Part shown: one piece after another, positions 34,613 through 46,043 of the stretch
Numbering within the stretch: the stretch's first letter is position 1
Layout of the letters: every line of letters starts with the position of its first letter
Assembly (NCBI RefSeq): GCF_022819085.1
Contig: NZ_JALHAG010000013.1
Location: 23,548 to 87,547, forward strand
Source of the DNA: Planococcus ruber
GTDB taxonomy: Bacteria > Bacillota > Bacilli > Bacillales_A > Planococcaceae
Length of the DNA: 64,000 bases
Reading direction: 5' to 3'
Notes under the pieces: model-generated
What the model saw: the letters and a program-made list of their open reading frames with translations, nothing else
Told to the model about the DNA's origin: nothing
The model's database searches: none
Position numbers and translations under genes: made by a program

Positions 34613-35173
34613 TTACTTCAAAATGTCAAAGAACGTTTTGCGGATGTCCTGGTAGACCGCGCTCCAAAATTCTTCATTCCATACAAAGCCGTCCGAAATT
34701 TCGCCGTGCACCGTCTTTTGGTGCAGCTCGAATTGCGGATCGTCTTTTTCAGGCAGACGGGATTTTTTCTCCATCACGAATTCTTGGACTTTCGGTGCGC
34801 GAGGGCCCCAATCTCCCACTACTTCGCCTTCTTTGGACAGGAAAATGTATTTGGGAATCGAACGTCCGCCGTTTGTTAAATAGCGGTCCATCAATTCCAG
34901 ATTTTCGTCGCGGTAGACACAGTGGACTTCGATGCCCGATGCTTCTGCAATCTTACGGAGAATTGCATTGTTCATCATGGCATCGCCGCACCAATCTTCA
35001 GTGATAACTAACACATGGGGCTGTTTTTCTTTCAACAGCTCCATCAATTCGGGATCTTCTGGAAGATTGAATTTCTCGTAAATGGAATAGGATTTCTCCT
35101 GGTTTGACTCCATCAATGTCATGTATTTTTCCAAGGTGATGGCATTCTCAAAGTATTGTTGTTCCGTCGTCAT
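34613..35173 (-). CDS. Thioredoxin-fold protein with a single active-site Cys
   Basis: 186 residues. The region LVITEDWCGDAMMNNAILRK at about 55-75 matches the thioredoxin-family proteins of Bacillales that carry WCGDA instead of WCxxC, with the cis-Pro in RSIPKYIF near 107. A second redox Cys is absent at the motif, so a disulphide reductase mechanism is unlikely; it may act as a monothiol enzyme. ATG 35173 has AAAGGAG about 14 bases upstream. It stands between gatB and dgkB, in its own unit after the gatB terminator. Confidence 0.8.
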   Translation of the reverse strand: MTTEQQYFENAITLEKYMTLMESNQEKSYSIYEKFNLPEDPELMELLKEKQPHVLVITEDWCGDAMMNNAILRKIAEASGIEVHCVYRDENLELMDRYLTNGGRSIPKYIFLSKEGEVVGDWGPRAPKVQEFVMEKKSRLPEKDDPQFELHQKTVHGEISDGFVWNEEFWSAVYQDIRKTFFDILK

Positions 35174-35325
35174 CAGTTCATCACTTCTCCTTTGTCTTGT
35201 CAGCAGCAGATCATGCAGATCTCTCATTCACACTTAACTATTCTTCTTAATCCCTAGTTTACTTGTTGAAAGATAAAGCTTCAAATGTTTTATCCGTTTT
35301 TTGCGGGTTCCTTTAGCAAAATAAG

Positions 35326-35368
35326 GCAAAAAAAGGAACCGGGTTCGCTCGATGCGATTCCGGTTCCG
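35326..35368 (-). terminator. Terminator after gatB
   Basis: GGAACCGG / CCGGTTCC stem and TTTTTTT on the minus strand. Confidence 0.85.
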
Positions 35369-35385
35369 GATTTTGGCTGCGCCAA

Positions 35386-36816
35386 TTAACGTTTTGCAAT
35401 TTCTTCAAGCAAGATTTTATTGAGCAATGGCGGGTTCGCCTGCCCTTTTGTCTGCTTCATGATTTGGCCGACCAAGAAACCGATTGCGCGGTCTTTGCCG
35501 TTTTTAAAGTCTTCGATCGACTGCGGGTTGTTGTCGAGTGCTGCTGTGACGAATTCACGCAAAGTGTTTTCATCCGAGATCTGGACTAGCCCTTTTGCTT
35601 TGACGATGTCGTTTGCGTCGCCGCCTTTTTCAATCAATTCCTTGAAGACTTTCTTCGCGATTTTCGACGAAATCGTGCCGTCGGAAATCAATTTGATCAT
35701 GCCAGCGAGTCCTTCCGGAGTCAGTGCCGTTTCACTTAATTCTTTTTGTTCCGCGTTCATGTAAGCTGAAACTTCACCCATCAACCAGTTGGAAGCAAGC
35801 TTCGCATCCGCTCCGGCATCAACCGTCGCTTCAAAAAAGTCAGAGATCGGCTTCGCCAGTGTCAGCACCATGGCGTCGTATGATGACAAGCCAAGTTCTG
35901 CCACATAGCGCGCTTTGCGGGCATCCGGAAGTTCCGGGATTTCTGCACGGACGCGTTCAAGCCAAGCGTCGTCAATGACGATATCCACAAGGTCCGGCTC
36001 TGGGAAGTAGCGGTAATCATCCGATCCTTCTTTCACGCGCATCAATAGGGTTTTGCCTGTCGCTTCATCGTAGCGTCTTGTTTCCTGCTCGATGATGCCG
36101 CCTGACAATAGGACTTGTTCCTGGCGGACTTGTTCATGCTCGATGCCTTTGCGGACATAGTTGAATGAGTTCAAGTTCTTCAATTCGGTTTTTGTGCCGA
36201 ATTGCTCTTGGCCATATGGACGAAGCGAAATATTGGCGTCGCAGCGAAGCGAGCCTTCTTCCATCCGCACATCCGATACGCCTGTGTATTGGATGATGGC
36301 TTTGATTTTTTCGAGGTATGCATAAGCTTCGTCTGCTGTCCGGATGTCCGGCTCAGAAACGATTTCGATCAGCGGCGTGCCTTGGCGGTTAAAGTCGACT
36401 AGCGAGTGGCCGTTGCCTGTATGCGTCAGCTTTCCTGCATCTTCTTCCATATGAAGGCGCGTGATGCCGATGCGTTTTTTCTCGCCATTGACTTCAATTT
36501 CAACCCAGCCGTGCTCACCGATTGGCTGGTCAAACTGAGAAATTTGGTAAGCTTTCGGATTGTCCGGATAGAAATAATTTTTACGGTCGAATTTCGTATG
36601 GCGGGTAATTTCGCAGTTTAATGCCAGCGCCGCTTTCATTGCCCAGTCCACTGCCGTTTTGTTGACGACCGGCAATACTCCCGGATAGCCAAGGTCGATC
36701 ACGTTCGTGTTCGTGTTTGGTTCCGCACCAAAATGGTTTGGTGCAGGAGAGAACATTTTTGATTCTGTTTTCAGTTCTACGTGGACTTCAAGTCCAATGA
36801 TCGTTTCAAAGTTCAT
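35386..36816 (-). CDS. gatB: Asp/Glu-tRNA amidotransferase subunit B
   Basis: 476 residues. The N-terminal [20 protein letters not shown] and the metal/kinase region [15 protein letters not shown] are standard GatB, and the C-terminal helical tail domain (residues 330-476) binds the tRNA. With GatA and GatC it converts Glu-tRNA(Gln) to Gln-tRNA(Gln). ATG 36816 has GGAGGG upstream and overlaps the gatA stop (ATGA). Last gene of gatCAB; a terminator follows. Confidence 0.95.
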   Translation of the reverse strand: MNFETIIGLEVHVELKTESKMFSPAPNHFGAEPNTNTNVIDLGYPGVLPVVNKTAVDWAMKAALALNCEITRHTKFDRKNYFYPDNPKAYQISQFDQPIGEHGWVEIEVNGEKKRIGITRLHMEEDAGKLTHTGNGHSLVDFNRQGTPLIEIVSEPDIRTADEAYAYLEKIKAIIQYTGVSDVRMEEGSLRCDANISLRPYGQEQFGTKTELKNLNSFNYVRKGIEHEQVRQEQVLLSGGIIEQETRRYDEATGKTLLMRVKEGSDDYRYFPEPDLVDIVIDDAWLERVRAEIPELPDARKARYVAELGLSSYDAMVLTLAKPISDFFEATVDAGADAKLASNWLMGEVSAYMNAEQKELSETALTPEGLAGMIKLISDGTISSKIAKKVFKELIEKGGDANDIVKAKGLVQISDENTLREFVTAALDNNPQSIEDFKNGKDRAIGFLVGQIMKQTKGQANPPLLNKILLEEIAKR

Positions 36817-38282
36817 TGTGCTGCTCCCTCCCAAATCTGAGGCGTTTGTTTATGGAAATCGGTTGCCTTTTCAAAGACATCCGCAACACGATAAATCGTT
36901 TCCTCATCAAAATACTTGCCGATGATTTGCAAGCCAAGCGGCAAACCGTTTTCAAATCCACATGGAATCGAAATTGCCGGAACTCCTGCCAGGTTGACTG
37001 GAATCGTCAAAATATCGTTGGCATACATCGTCAATGGATCATCCACCTTCTCGCCGATTTTAAACGCCGGCGTCGGAGTTGTTGGCCCGATGATGACATC
37101 AAATTTTTCGAAAGCATCGTCAAAATCTTTTTTGATCAGTGTACGGACTTTTTGCGCTTTTTTGTAATAAGCGTCGTAGTAGCCAGAACTTAATGCATAG
37201 GTTCCAAGCATGATGCGGCGTTTGACTTCGTCGCCGAATCCTTCAGAACGTGTATTCATATAGAACTCCAGCAAATTGCCTGCTTTTTCTGTGCGGTAGC
37301 CGTAGCGGATGCCGTCAAAGCGGGACAAGTTGGATGAAGCTTCTGAAGAAGCAAGCAAGTAATACGTGGCAAGTGCGTATTTGGAATGCGGCAGTGAAAT
37401 CTCTTCCCACGTTGCGCCTTTTTCTTCAAGAACGGCAAGGGCTTCGCGAACCGCTTGTTTCGCAGCTTCGCCGACGCCTTCTGCAAAATATTCTTTCGGA
37501 ACGCCAATGCGCAGCCCTTTAATATCGCCAGTCAATGCTTCCGCAAAATTCGGCACTTCGATATTGGCCGAAGTAGAATCGCGCTCGTCATGCCCGGAAA
37601 TCGCTTCGAGCAATAACGCATTGTCTTTTACGGTTCTTGTAATCGGTCCGATTTGGTCTAATGAAGACGCATAAGCAATCAGACCGAAACGGGAAACCCG
37701 TCCGTATGTCGGCTTCATTCCGACCACGCCGCAGAATGCTGCCGGCTGGCGGATCGAGCCGCCGGTGTCCGATCCTAATGTGAATGGCACTTCGCCTGCA
37801 GCAACAGCTGCCGCCGATCCGCCTGAAGATCCGCCTGGAACCGTTTCTAGGTTCCATGGGTTTTTCGTGTTTTTATAGTAAGAGTTTTCATTGGAAGAAC
37901 CCATGGCAAACTCATCCATGTTCAATTTGCCGACGGTGATCATTCCAGCGGCTTTTAATTTTTCTACAACAGTTGCATTGTAGATCGGATTGAATCCTTC
38001 CAAAATCCGGCTTGAGGCGGTTGTTTCGATGCCTTCCGTCACGATATTGTCTTTCACTCCGATTGGGAGGCCGAATAGGGGTCCGCGTTCTGCAAGCGGC
38101 GTTTGATCCATTTCTTCTGCCTGTTTCGTTGCCTGTTCTTTATTCATCGCTAAAAATGCATCCACTTTCGGATCCAATTTTTCAATGCGTTCAAATGCCT
38201 GTTTCGTAATTTCAGCAATGCTGACTTCTTCTTTATGTATCAAGTCCTGCAATTCTGATGACGTTTTATCGACTAAGTTCAT
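36813..38282 (-). CDS. gatA: Asp/Glu-tRNA amidotransferase subunit A
   Basis: 489 residues of the amidase-signature family. The catalytic triad is visible: Lys near 77 ([10 protein letters not shown]), Ser in [14 protein letters not shown] near 150, and Ser in [12 protein letters not shown] near 175. GatA releases ammonia from glutamine, which travels to GatB. GAGGAGGG precedes the ATG, 18 bp after gatC. Full length and regular. Confidence 0.95.
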   Translation of the reverse strand: MNLVDKTSSELQDLIHKEEVSIAEITKQAFERIEKLDPKVDAFLAMNKEQATKQAEEMDQTPLAERGPLFGLPIGVKDNIVTEGIETTASSRILEGFNPIYNATVVEKLKAAGMITVGKLNMDEFAMGSSNENSYYKNTKNPWNLETVPGGSSGGSAAAVAAGEVPFTLGSDTGGSIRQPAAFCGVVGMKPTYGRVSRFGLIAYASSLDQIGPITRTVKDNALLLEAISGHDERDSTSANIEVPNFAEALTGDIKGLRIGVPKEYFAEGVGEAAKQAVREALAVLEEKGATWEEISLPHSKYALATYYLLASSEASSNLSRFDGIRYGYRTEKAGNLLEFYMNTRSEGFGDEVKRRIMLGTYALSSGYYDAYYKKAQKVRTLIKKDFDDAFEKFDVIIGPTTPTPAFKIGEKVDDPLTMYANDILTIPVNLAGVPAISIPCGFENGLPLGLQIIGKYFDEETIYRVADVFEKATDFHKQTPQIWEGAAQ

Positions 38283-38300
38283 TGATTTCCCTCCTCACAC

Positions 38301-38591
38301 TTATTCTAAGATCGTTGGAACTTTTACTTGCCCTGCTTCGTGTTCTTTCACGTTTTTCAAAACGAGTTCCCGGTCCAATCCAGGGACGGATTTATCTTCA
38401 CGCAAGACGTTGACCATTTGCAATACATGCGTGGTCGGCTCTACATTTTCCGTATCCAATTCATTCAGCAATTCCATTGCGTTCGTAATTGCTTCCAATT
38501 GATCCGCAAAATGTACTGCTTCTTCATCAGTAATGGCCAAGCGCGCCAAATGTGCTACTTCAATTACTTCTTCTTTTGTCATTTTCGCCAT
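38301..38591 (-). CDS. gatC: Asp/Glu-tRNA amidotransferase subunit C
   Basis: 96 residues; GatC stabilises the GatA-GatB complex. The opening [20 protein letters not shown] and the [13 protein letters not shown] segment near 63 are typical. GGAGGTG lies 6-7 bases before the ATG; a second in-frame ATG at codon 4 is less well placed. It is the first gene of gatCAB, and its promoter abuts the locus C repeats. Confidence 0.93.
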   Translation of the reverse strand: MAKMTKEEVIEVAHLARLAITDEEAVHFADQLEAITNAMELLNELDTENVEPTTHVLQMVNVLREDKSVPGLDRELVLKNVKEHEAGQVKVPTILE

Positions 38592-38627
38592 TTCTCTACA
38601 CCTCCGGATTCAGTAAACATACGCTCT

Positions 38628-38633
38628 ATCATA
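38628..38633 (-). promoter_or_regulatory. Putative -10 box of gatCAB at the repeat edge
   Basis: TATGAT on the minus strand, 36 bases before the gatC ATG. A -35 hexamer at 17 bp spacing would be TTCCGC at 38651-38656, which is the conserved end of the repeat. Confidence 0.45.
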
Positions 38634-38645
38634 TCATTTTTTTTA

Positions 38646-39068
38646 GAAAAGCGGAAGCGCCTGCTCAGCTCCGACAGGCATAAGACGGAACAGCGAAGCG
38701 GCGTTCTTTGCCGCATAGCTGGGCTGGCTTATGACCCGAGGAGCTAGGCGCTGAAGTCTGGACAAAGAAAAGCGGAAGCGCCCGGTTAGATTCGACGGGC
38801 ATAAGACGCTTTGGCGAAGCGGCATCTTTTCAGCCGCACAGCCGGAGTCGCTTATGACCCGAGAATCTGGGCGCTGAAGTCTGGACAAAGAAAAGCGGAA
38901 GCGCCCGGTTAGATTCGACGGGCATAAGACGCTTTGGCGAAGCGGCATCTTTTCAGCCGCACAGCCGGAGTGGCTTATGACCCGAGAATCTGGGCGCTGG
39001 AGTCTGGACAATAAGAAAAGCGGAAGCGCCTGCTCAGCTCTGAAAGGCATAAGACGGAACAGCTGGCC
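38646..39068 (+). repeat. Intergenic palindromic repeat, locus C (three units plus a truncated fourth)
   Basis: Units at 38646-38766, 38767-38889 and 38890-39014 start GAAAAGCGGAAGCGCC and end GTCTGGACAA; a fourth is cut off after about 54 bp. Units 2 and 3 are nearly identical to each other and share an AGATTC/GAATCT stem. Unit 1 and the truncated unit 4 have AGCTC; unit 1 has the matching GAGCT. An open frame runs through them on the minus strand but is an artefact of the repeat. Confidence 0.9.
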
Positions 39069-39069
39069 G

Positions 39070-39380
39070 GCGCTTTTTGCTACATGAATAAAAGAAACAG
39101 AGGCAGCGGAATGGCTGCCTCTTTTAGATTGTCGAGAAACTAGTTGGATGAGAGCGTCCAATTCCGGAAACCGCACTGCGGCGCTATGGACAAGCCTCCC
39201 ACAATAAACCGAGAAACCCACTCGTCTTATTGCTCCGGCCAGTCCGGAACCGCGCCGGTCCTGGAGTACTCTTCTAAGATATAGAATAAACTAGCGGAGC
39301 ATCCGGCAAGCGAAGTTATTTTGTGGAATATCGGGTCTCCAAACGAAACTTTTACCATTTCTAACTTTTTCCACACATTG
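39070..39380. other. Non-coding remnant between repeats and camS
   Basis: About 310 bp without a credible gene. It contains a hairpin at 39096-39122 (AGAGGCAGC / GCTGCCTCT) very similar to the camS terminator at 39381-39408. The rest shows no conserved coding pattern. Confidence 0.4.
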
Positions 39381-39408
39381 TAAAAAGGCAGCCGAATGGC
39401 TGCCTCTG
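39381..39408 (-). terminator. Terminator of the pcrB-pcrA-ligA-camS operon
   Basis: GAGGCAGCC / GGCTGCC stem with 4-base loop, then TTTTT on the minus strand, 12 bp after camS. Confidence 0.85.
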
Positions 39409-39419
39409 TCCTGTGCAAA

Positions 39420-40547
39420 TTAGTCATAAATATGAACAACCGGTTCGGTCTGATCGATTTTCCGTAAAATCAGCGCTTCCGGCCCATTCGTGGACGTCAC
39501 ACTGATTTCAACTTGAATGTTCTCCGGAAAATGCTCCAATACTAAGCCGGTCAAATATTGAGTGAAACCGATAACTTCAGCGGATCCGTAAAACTGGATA
39601 GGAATGTCGATCTGCATTTTGCGGATCTGGTCATCCTGATAAAATCCGGTGCCGATGACGCTCGTGAAGTTTGAAAAATACTCTTCCACATCTTGCTTGA
39701 AGTTGCGGAATTTCGTGTCAATAGCCCGGTACTTTTCTTCCGTATTTGAGGACGGGAAAATGACGTATTCTTCATTGACAGCGTTCCAATTCGCCACTGC
39801 CCCTTGTCCTCCTGGAGCTACCCCATAGGAAAAATAAGTCCCCGGAGCAATCGCGCCTCGCGTATTCTGTTTAAACAAGCCAACCATGATCGGCACGTCT
39901 TTCATGCCTTCTTTTTCACGGAGGCGCTTCACAATTTCATCCGCCATCCGCTTTCCTTCTTTATCCAATTGGGCTTGCGGCACTGACTCTTCGTAAGTAG
40001 CGCCATCAGAAGTATTGTAGTAAACCGAATTCAATGCCAAACCAATGGAAACGCCGCCTAGCCGGATTGTTTCATTATCCGTTTTGACTAAATAATTCTG
40101 TTCGACGATATGCGCCAAAATTTCCGCAGAAGGATGGTCCCCTGCTTCTTTTTGCGCCGCTGTCCGTCCGTCAGCCGGATTCAGTCCGAGCGGATTTTCT
40201 TCCGTTTTGCGGCCCAGCCAGTCCGTTGCATCTTCATCTGTTATTTTCTGGCCTTCCTGGAAATAGTAGTCATCCGGAGAGAATTGGTGCTGCGATATCC
40301 GCAGAAGTCCGCTTTCCGCTTCTTTAATATCATAGCGCGAATAAATCCGGTTGATGATTTTTCCCCGTGTGGCACTTTCTTTGTACGGCAGCAGCGTCCG
40401 ATAATACGCTGCATCCAGCTGGATGCTCGGAATAATCGCCGTTTCCACTTCTTCCTCTGTATTCAGCACTTCTGTATCATCTGACACGGAAGGCACACAT
40501 CCCGTCAGCAACAATAGGCTGACCGGAATCCACCAAATGCGTTTCAT
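39420..40547 (-). CDS. camS: CamS family sex pheromone lipoprotein
   Basis: 375 residues. The signal peptide MKRIWWIPVSLLLLTGC ends in a lipobox (LTGC), so it is a membrane-anchored lipoprotein. It matches the CamS family (B. subtilis YerH); in Staphylococcus aureus the cleaved signal peptide yields the cAM373 pheromone. ATG 40547 has GAGGAG upstream. It follows ligA by 11 bp, as in B. subtilis, where pcrB-pcrA-ligA-yerH form one unit. The function of the mature protein is unknown. Confidence 0.88.
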   Translation of the reverse strand: MKRIWWIPVSLLLLTGCVPSVSDDTEVLNTEEEVETAIIPSIQLDAAYYRTLLPYKESATRGKIINRIYSRYDIKEAESGLLRISQHQFSPDDYYFQEGQKITDEDATDWLGRKTEENPLGLNPADGRTAAQKEAGDHPSAEILAHIVEQNYLVKTDNETIRLGGVSIGLALNSVYYNTSDGATYEESVPQAQLDKEGKRMADEIVKRLREKEGMKDVPIMVGLFKQNTRGAIAPGTYFSYGVAPGGQGAVANWNAVNEEYVIFPSSNTEEKYRAIDTKFRNFKQDVEEYFSNFTSVIGTGFYQDDQIRKMQIDIPIQFYGSAEVIGFTQYLTGLVLEHFPENIQVEISVTSTNGPEALILRKIDQTEPVVHIYD

Positions 40548-40558
40548 GTTAAATCTCC

Positions 40559-42580
<2,022 letters not shown>

Positions 42581-44794
42581 CTATACTTTTTCAATAGGTG
42601 CGAATTTTGCCAGCAGGCGTTTGATGCCTACTGGGCTTGGGAAAGCGATATCGAGCTCCATCTGCTCCCCTTCGCCTTTCACACTGACAACTGTGCCTGT
42701 TCCCCATTTTTTATGTTTGGCGCGGCTGCCAGGCTGCCAGCCCAGTTTATCTCCACCCGATTGCTGATAGGCCGGGCGTGTGACTGCGGCGCGTTTTGGC
42801 GCCTGTCTGTAGCTCGTCTGCGCACCTGCCCGGTAATTCGCCATCGTCTGTTCAATCAGCTCTTCTGAAATCTCGCTGATAAACCGGGACGGCATATTGT
42901 AATTGCTCTTGCCGAAGAGCGTACGCGACGTCGCATGCGTCAAATAAAGGCGCTGCTCTGCACGCGTAATTCCGACATAGGCCAAGCGCCGTTCTTCTTC
43001 CAGTTCATCATCATCCAGATTTGAACGCGAATGCGGAAAGACGTTTTCTTCTAAGCCGATGATGAAGACAACCGGGAATTCCAGCCCTTTTGCCGCATGC
43101 ATCGTCATCAAGATGATCGGTCCGTCCGCATCTTCCTCATCATCCAGCGAATCGATATCGGAAATCAGCGCCAAGTCTGTCAAAAATGCCACTAAGGATT
43201 TATCATCGCTTTGCTTCTCAAATGCTTTTGTCACCGATAGGAATTCTTCCAAGTTTTCCAGGCGGCTTTCGCCTTCAATCGTTTTGTCGTTTTGCAGCAT
43301 TTGCCGGTAGCCTGATTTCTTCAGCACTTCTTCGACCAATTCCGTCACCGACAAGAATTCCTGCATTTGCGTGAAGCCATCGATCATGGAACGGAATTCC
43401 AGGACAGTCTGCGCTGTTTTTGCTGTCAGTCCCATAAAATCAGCTTCTTGCAAAGCATCCATGATGGTGCGGTCCTGGTCGATCGCAAAACGGGCCATAC
43501 GTTCAAACGATGTTGCCCCGATGCCGCGCTTCGGTTCATTGATAATGCGCGCAAGCGATAAATCATCGTCGTTATTCGCAATCAGCCGCAAGTAAGCGAG
43601 CAGATCCTTGATTTCTTTGCGGTCATAGAATTTTGTGCCGCCGACAATATTATAGGACATATTCGATTTGACGAACATTTCCTCCATCACGCGCGACTGG
43701 GCATTCGTCCGATAAAGAATGGCAAAATCAGATGTTTTATAGCCTTCTTCTTCCATCAATTTCTGAATGGTCTGGACAACGAATTGCGCTTCCTGCCGTT
43801 CATCTCCTGCTTTATGCAGAATAATTGAAGGCCCTTCATCGTTGTCTGTGCGCAGTTCTTTCGGATAGCGGCTCGTATTTTGTTTGATCACATCGTTTGC
43901 TGCCTGCAAAATCCGTTTCGTCGAGCGGTAGTTCTGCTCGAGCATGATGACTTGGGCATTCGGATAATCTTTTTCAAACGACAGGATATTCGTGATATCC
44001 GCTCCGCGCCAGCGGTAAATCGACTGGTCAGAATCCCCCACTACGCAGATATTCTTGAATTTGTTTGCGAGTTTCTGGACCAATTGATACTGGGCATTAT
44101 TCGTATCCTGGTATTCATCCACATGGATGTACTGGAATTTGTTCTGATAGAATTCCAAAACGTCCGGCACAGTATTAAATAATTTCAATGTCGTCATGAT
44201 CAAGTCATCGAAATCCAATGATTGATTTTTCTTCAAACGCTTTTCGTAAGCCAAATAAACTTCCGATACGGTCTTTTCATACGGATTATGCGCGTTCATA
44301 TTTGCTGCAAATTCGCTGGCATCGATGCATTCATTCTTCGCCGAAGAAATGGCATTCAGCATCGTCCGCGGCTCGTATTTTTTCGGATCCAGGTTTTGCT
44401 GCTTCAAGACGTTTTTGATGACAGTCAATTGGTCTGTCGTATCCAAAATCGAGAAGTTTTTCGAAAATCCAAGCTGATCGATGTTCCGGCGCAAAATCCG
44501 TACGCACATCGAGTGGAATGTGGAAACCCACATCCGCTCCCCTGTCCCATGGCCAAGGAGGCCATCGATCCGGCTGCGCATTTCCCGTGCCGCTTTATTC
44601 GTAAATGTAATCGCTAAAATATTGGATGGGTAAACCTCTTTTTCCAATACTAAATAAGCGATGCGGTGAGTCAGCACGCGGGTTTTCCCTGAACCGGCCC
44701 CTGCCATGATCAAGAGCGGCCCTTCTGTCGTTTTCACTGCTTGTTCTTGTTCCGGGTTCATCCCTCTAAGTAAATTCTTCGTAATAATTTCCAT
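42581..44794 (-). CDS. pcrA: ATP-dependent DNA helicase PcrA
   Basis: 737 residues of the UvrD/PcrA superfamily 1 helicases. Walker [12 protein letters not shown] lies near 32-40, motif [14 protein letters not shown] near 223, motif IV-VI blocks such as [14 protein letters not shown] near 565, and the C-terminal tudor-like RNA-polymerase-binding part at about 670-737 ([18 protein letters not shown]). It unwinds DNA 3' to 5' in repair and removes stalled proteins. GAGGTGG precedes the ATG. It follows pcrB by 31 bp. Confidence 0.96.
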   Translation of the reverse strand: MEIITKNLLRGMNPEQEQAVKTTEGPLLIMAGAGSGKTRVLTHRIAYLVLEKEVYPSNILAITFTNKAAREMRSRIDGLLGHGTGERMWVSTFHSMCVRILRRNIDQLGFSKNFSILDTTDQLTVIKNVLKQQNLDPKKYEPRTMLNAISSAKNECIDASEFAANMNAHNPYEKTVSEVYLAYEKRLKKNQSLDFDDLIMTTLKLFNTVPDVLEFYQNKFQYIHVDEYQDTNNAQYQLVQKLANKFKNICVVGDSDQSIYRWRGADITNILSFEKDYPNAQVIMLEQNYRSTKRILQAANDVIKQNTSRYPKELRTDNDEGPSIILHKAGDERQEAQFVVQTIQKLMEEEGYKTSDFAILYRTNAQSRVMEEMFVKSNMSYNIVGGTKFYDRKEIKDLLAYLRLIANNDDDLSLARIINEPKRGIGATSFERMARFAIDQDRTIMDALQEADFMGLTAKTAQTVLEFRSMIDGFTQMQEFLSVTELVEEVLKKSGYRQMLQNDKTIEGESRLENLEEFLSVTKAFEKQSDDKSLVAFLTDLALISDIDSLDDEEDADGPIILMTMHAAKGLEFPVVFIIGLEENVFPHSRSNLDDDELEEERRLAYVGITRAEQRLYLTHATSRTLFGKSNYNMPSRFISEISEELIEQTMANYRAGAQTSYRQAPKRAAVTRPAYQQSGGDKLGWQPGSRAKHKKWGTGTVVSVKGEGEQMELDIAFPSPVGIKRLLAKFAPIEKV

Positions 44795-44825
44795 TTTGCA
44801 CCACCTCGAACATCTGTTCTTTCTA

Positions 44826-45527
44826 TTATAGCGAGTTCTTGTCTAGTTCCGCAACTGCCTGGACAGTCGCTAACGCCTGCTCCAAATCATCGTAAAGGAC
44901 ATTCCCGATCACGACGGTATCCGCAATATGCGCCATTTCCTGCGCTTTTTGTACTGAATCGATGCCGCCTCCATAAAATAACAGCGTCTCGCCAAGGACG
45001 CTCTTCACTTGTCCCACTAATTCACGATCACCATAGGCGCCACTATATTCCATATAAAAAATCGGCAGCCGGAAAAAATGCTCCGCCATCCTCGCATATG
45101 CGAGTACATCTTCCGCCGATAAATCCGTTTTTGCTCCAGTCAATTCCGCAGCTTTGCAATTTGGATTCAAGATGCAATACGCTTCTGGAATCAATTCTTC
45201 CCAGTCCATAATTTCCCCGTATTCCCGGATCGCTTCGTGATGAAGCCCTTTGATCCAAAGCGGATTGTCGCTATTCAGCACCGTGGGGATAAAATAATAA
45301 TCGAATCCCGGTGTCACCGATTCGATTGTTGAAACTTCGAGCACAACCGGAACCGTAAACCGGCGGACTCGCGCCATTAAATCCAGGACATTGTCGAGTG
45401 TGACATTATCGCTGCCGCCAATCAAGATGGCATCAGTCCCAGATTCACAAATTCGTTCCAACTGTCCATCTGTAATCGATTTCGCCGGGTCTAATTTAAA
45501 TACATGCCGCCATGTGTGAAAGTCCAT
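44826..45527 (-). CDS. pcrB: Heptaprenylglyceryl phosphate synthase
   Basis: 233 residues, a TIM barrel that joins glycerol-1-phosphate to heptaprenyl diphosphate, giving an archaea-like ether lipid in Bacillales. The opening [15 protein letters not shown] and the phosphate-binding [17 protein letters not shown] near 180 are diagnostic. Two ATG codons in tandem start it; the second (45527) has better spacing to AGGTGG. A consensus -10 (TATAAT, minus strand, 45566-45571) lies upstream, touching the terminator of yerC. First gene of pcrB-pcrA-ligA-camS. Confidence 0.92.
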   Translation of the reverse strand: MDFHTWRHVFKLDPAKSITDGQLERICESGTDAILIGGSDNVTLDNVLDLMARVRRFTVPVVLEVSTIESVTPGFDYYFIPTVLNSDNPLWIKGLHHEAIREYGEIMDWEELIPEAYCILNPNCKAAELTGAKTDLSAEDVLAYARMAEHFFRLPIFYMEYSGAYGDRELVGQVKSVLGETLLFYGGGIDSVQKAQEMAHIADTVVIGNVLYDDLEQALATVQAVAELDKNSL

Positions 45528-45573
45528 CATCGTCCACCTAACTTCGCTTCTCTATTCGCTCTTTCATTATAGC

Positions 45574-45624
45574 AAAAAAAGGGCTGTCCATTAAGCCGAA
45601 TAGCAGACTCACTGGACAACCCTC
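45574..45624 (-). terminator. Terminator after yerC
   Basis: AGGGTTGTCCA / TGGACAGCCC stem with a long loop, then TTTTTTT on the minus strand. The T-run runs into the pcrB -10 box. Confidence 0.75.
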
Positions 45625-45692
45625 TCGATTTTCTTATAACGAATGCAACATTATTCAACAGATGTTCTGCAGAACCACGTTCCTTTGTTCCA

Positions 45693-46013
45693 TCACTCTT
45701 TCGGAAGCTCGAATGGCTTTTCGTCCGGATACAATCTTCCCAGCATTTCATCATAGCCATCATTGCCATAATTCAAGCACCGACGGACTCGCGAAATCGT
45801 AGCAGTGCTGGCACCTGTTTCATTTTTGATCTTTTCGTACGTCTTTTTCATCCGCAGCATATGGGCAACTTCCAAGCGCTGCGAAAGTGATTGGATTTCA
45901 CTGATGGTGCACAAATCATCAAAAAAGCGGTAGGCTTCCTCTTTGTCTTTCAACGCTAAAATCGCTTCAATCAATTGATCTGTCTGTGCGCCTCGAATTT
46001 TATCTACCTGCAT
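45693..46013 (-). CDS. yerC: YerC/YecD family TrpR-related protein
   Basis: 106 residues with a TrpR-like helix-turn-helix: LSQRLEVAHMLRMKKTYEKI followed by GASTATISRVRRCLNYG. This is the YerC family, conserved in Firmicutes next to pcrB. The fold predicts DNA binding, but no regulated gene is known to me. AAGGACGGTG precedes the ATG. It follows the yerB-type gene by 30 bp and is the last gene before a terminator. Confidence 0.88.
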   Translation of the reverse strand: MQVDKIRGAQTDQLIEAILALKDKEEAYRFFDDLCTISEIQSLSQRLEVAHMLRMKKTYEKIKNETGASTATISRVRRCLNYGNDGYDEMLGRLYPDEKPFELPKE

Positions 46014-46043
46014 ACAGTTTCACCGTCCTTTCATTTCAAATTA

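Noticed and set aside
38646..39068. CRISPR array
   Set aside because: The units are contiguous copies of about 122 bp without unique spacers, and no cas genes are present.
38643..39221. 192-codon open frame on the minus strand
   Set aside because: It runs through the tandem palindromic repeats; the translated product is itself internally repetitive (repeated RVISHSGCAAEKMPLR-type segments) and has no family resemblance.
39227..39439. 70-codon frame on the minus strand between repeats and camS
   Set aside because: It crosses the camS terminator and has no ribosome site or family resemblance.
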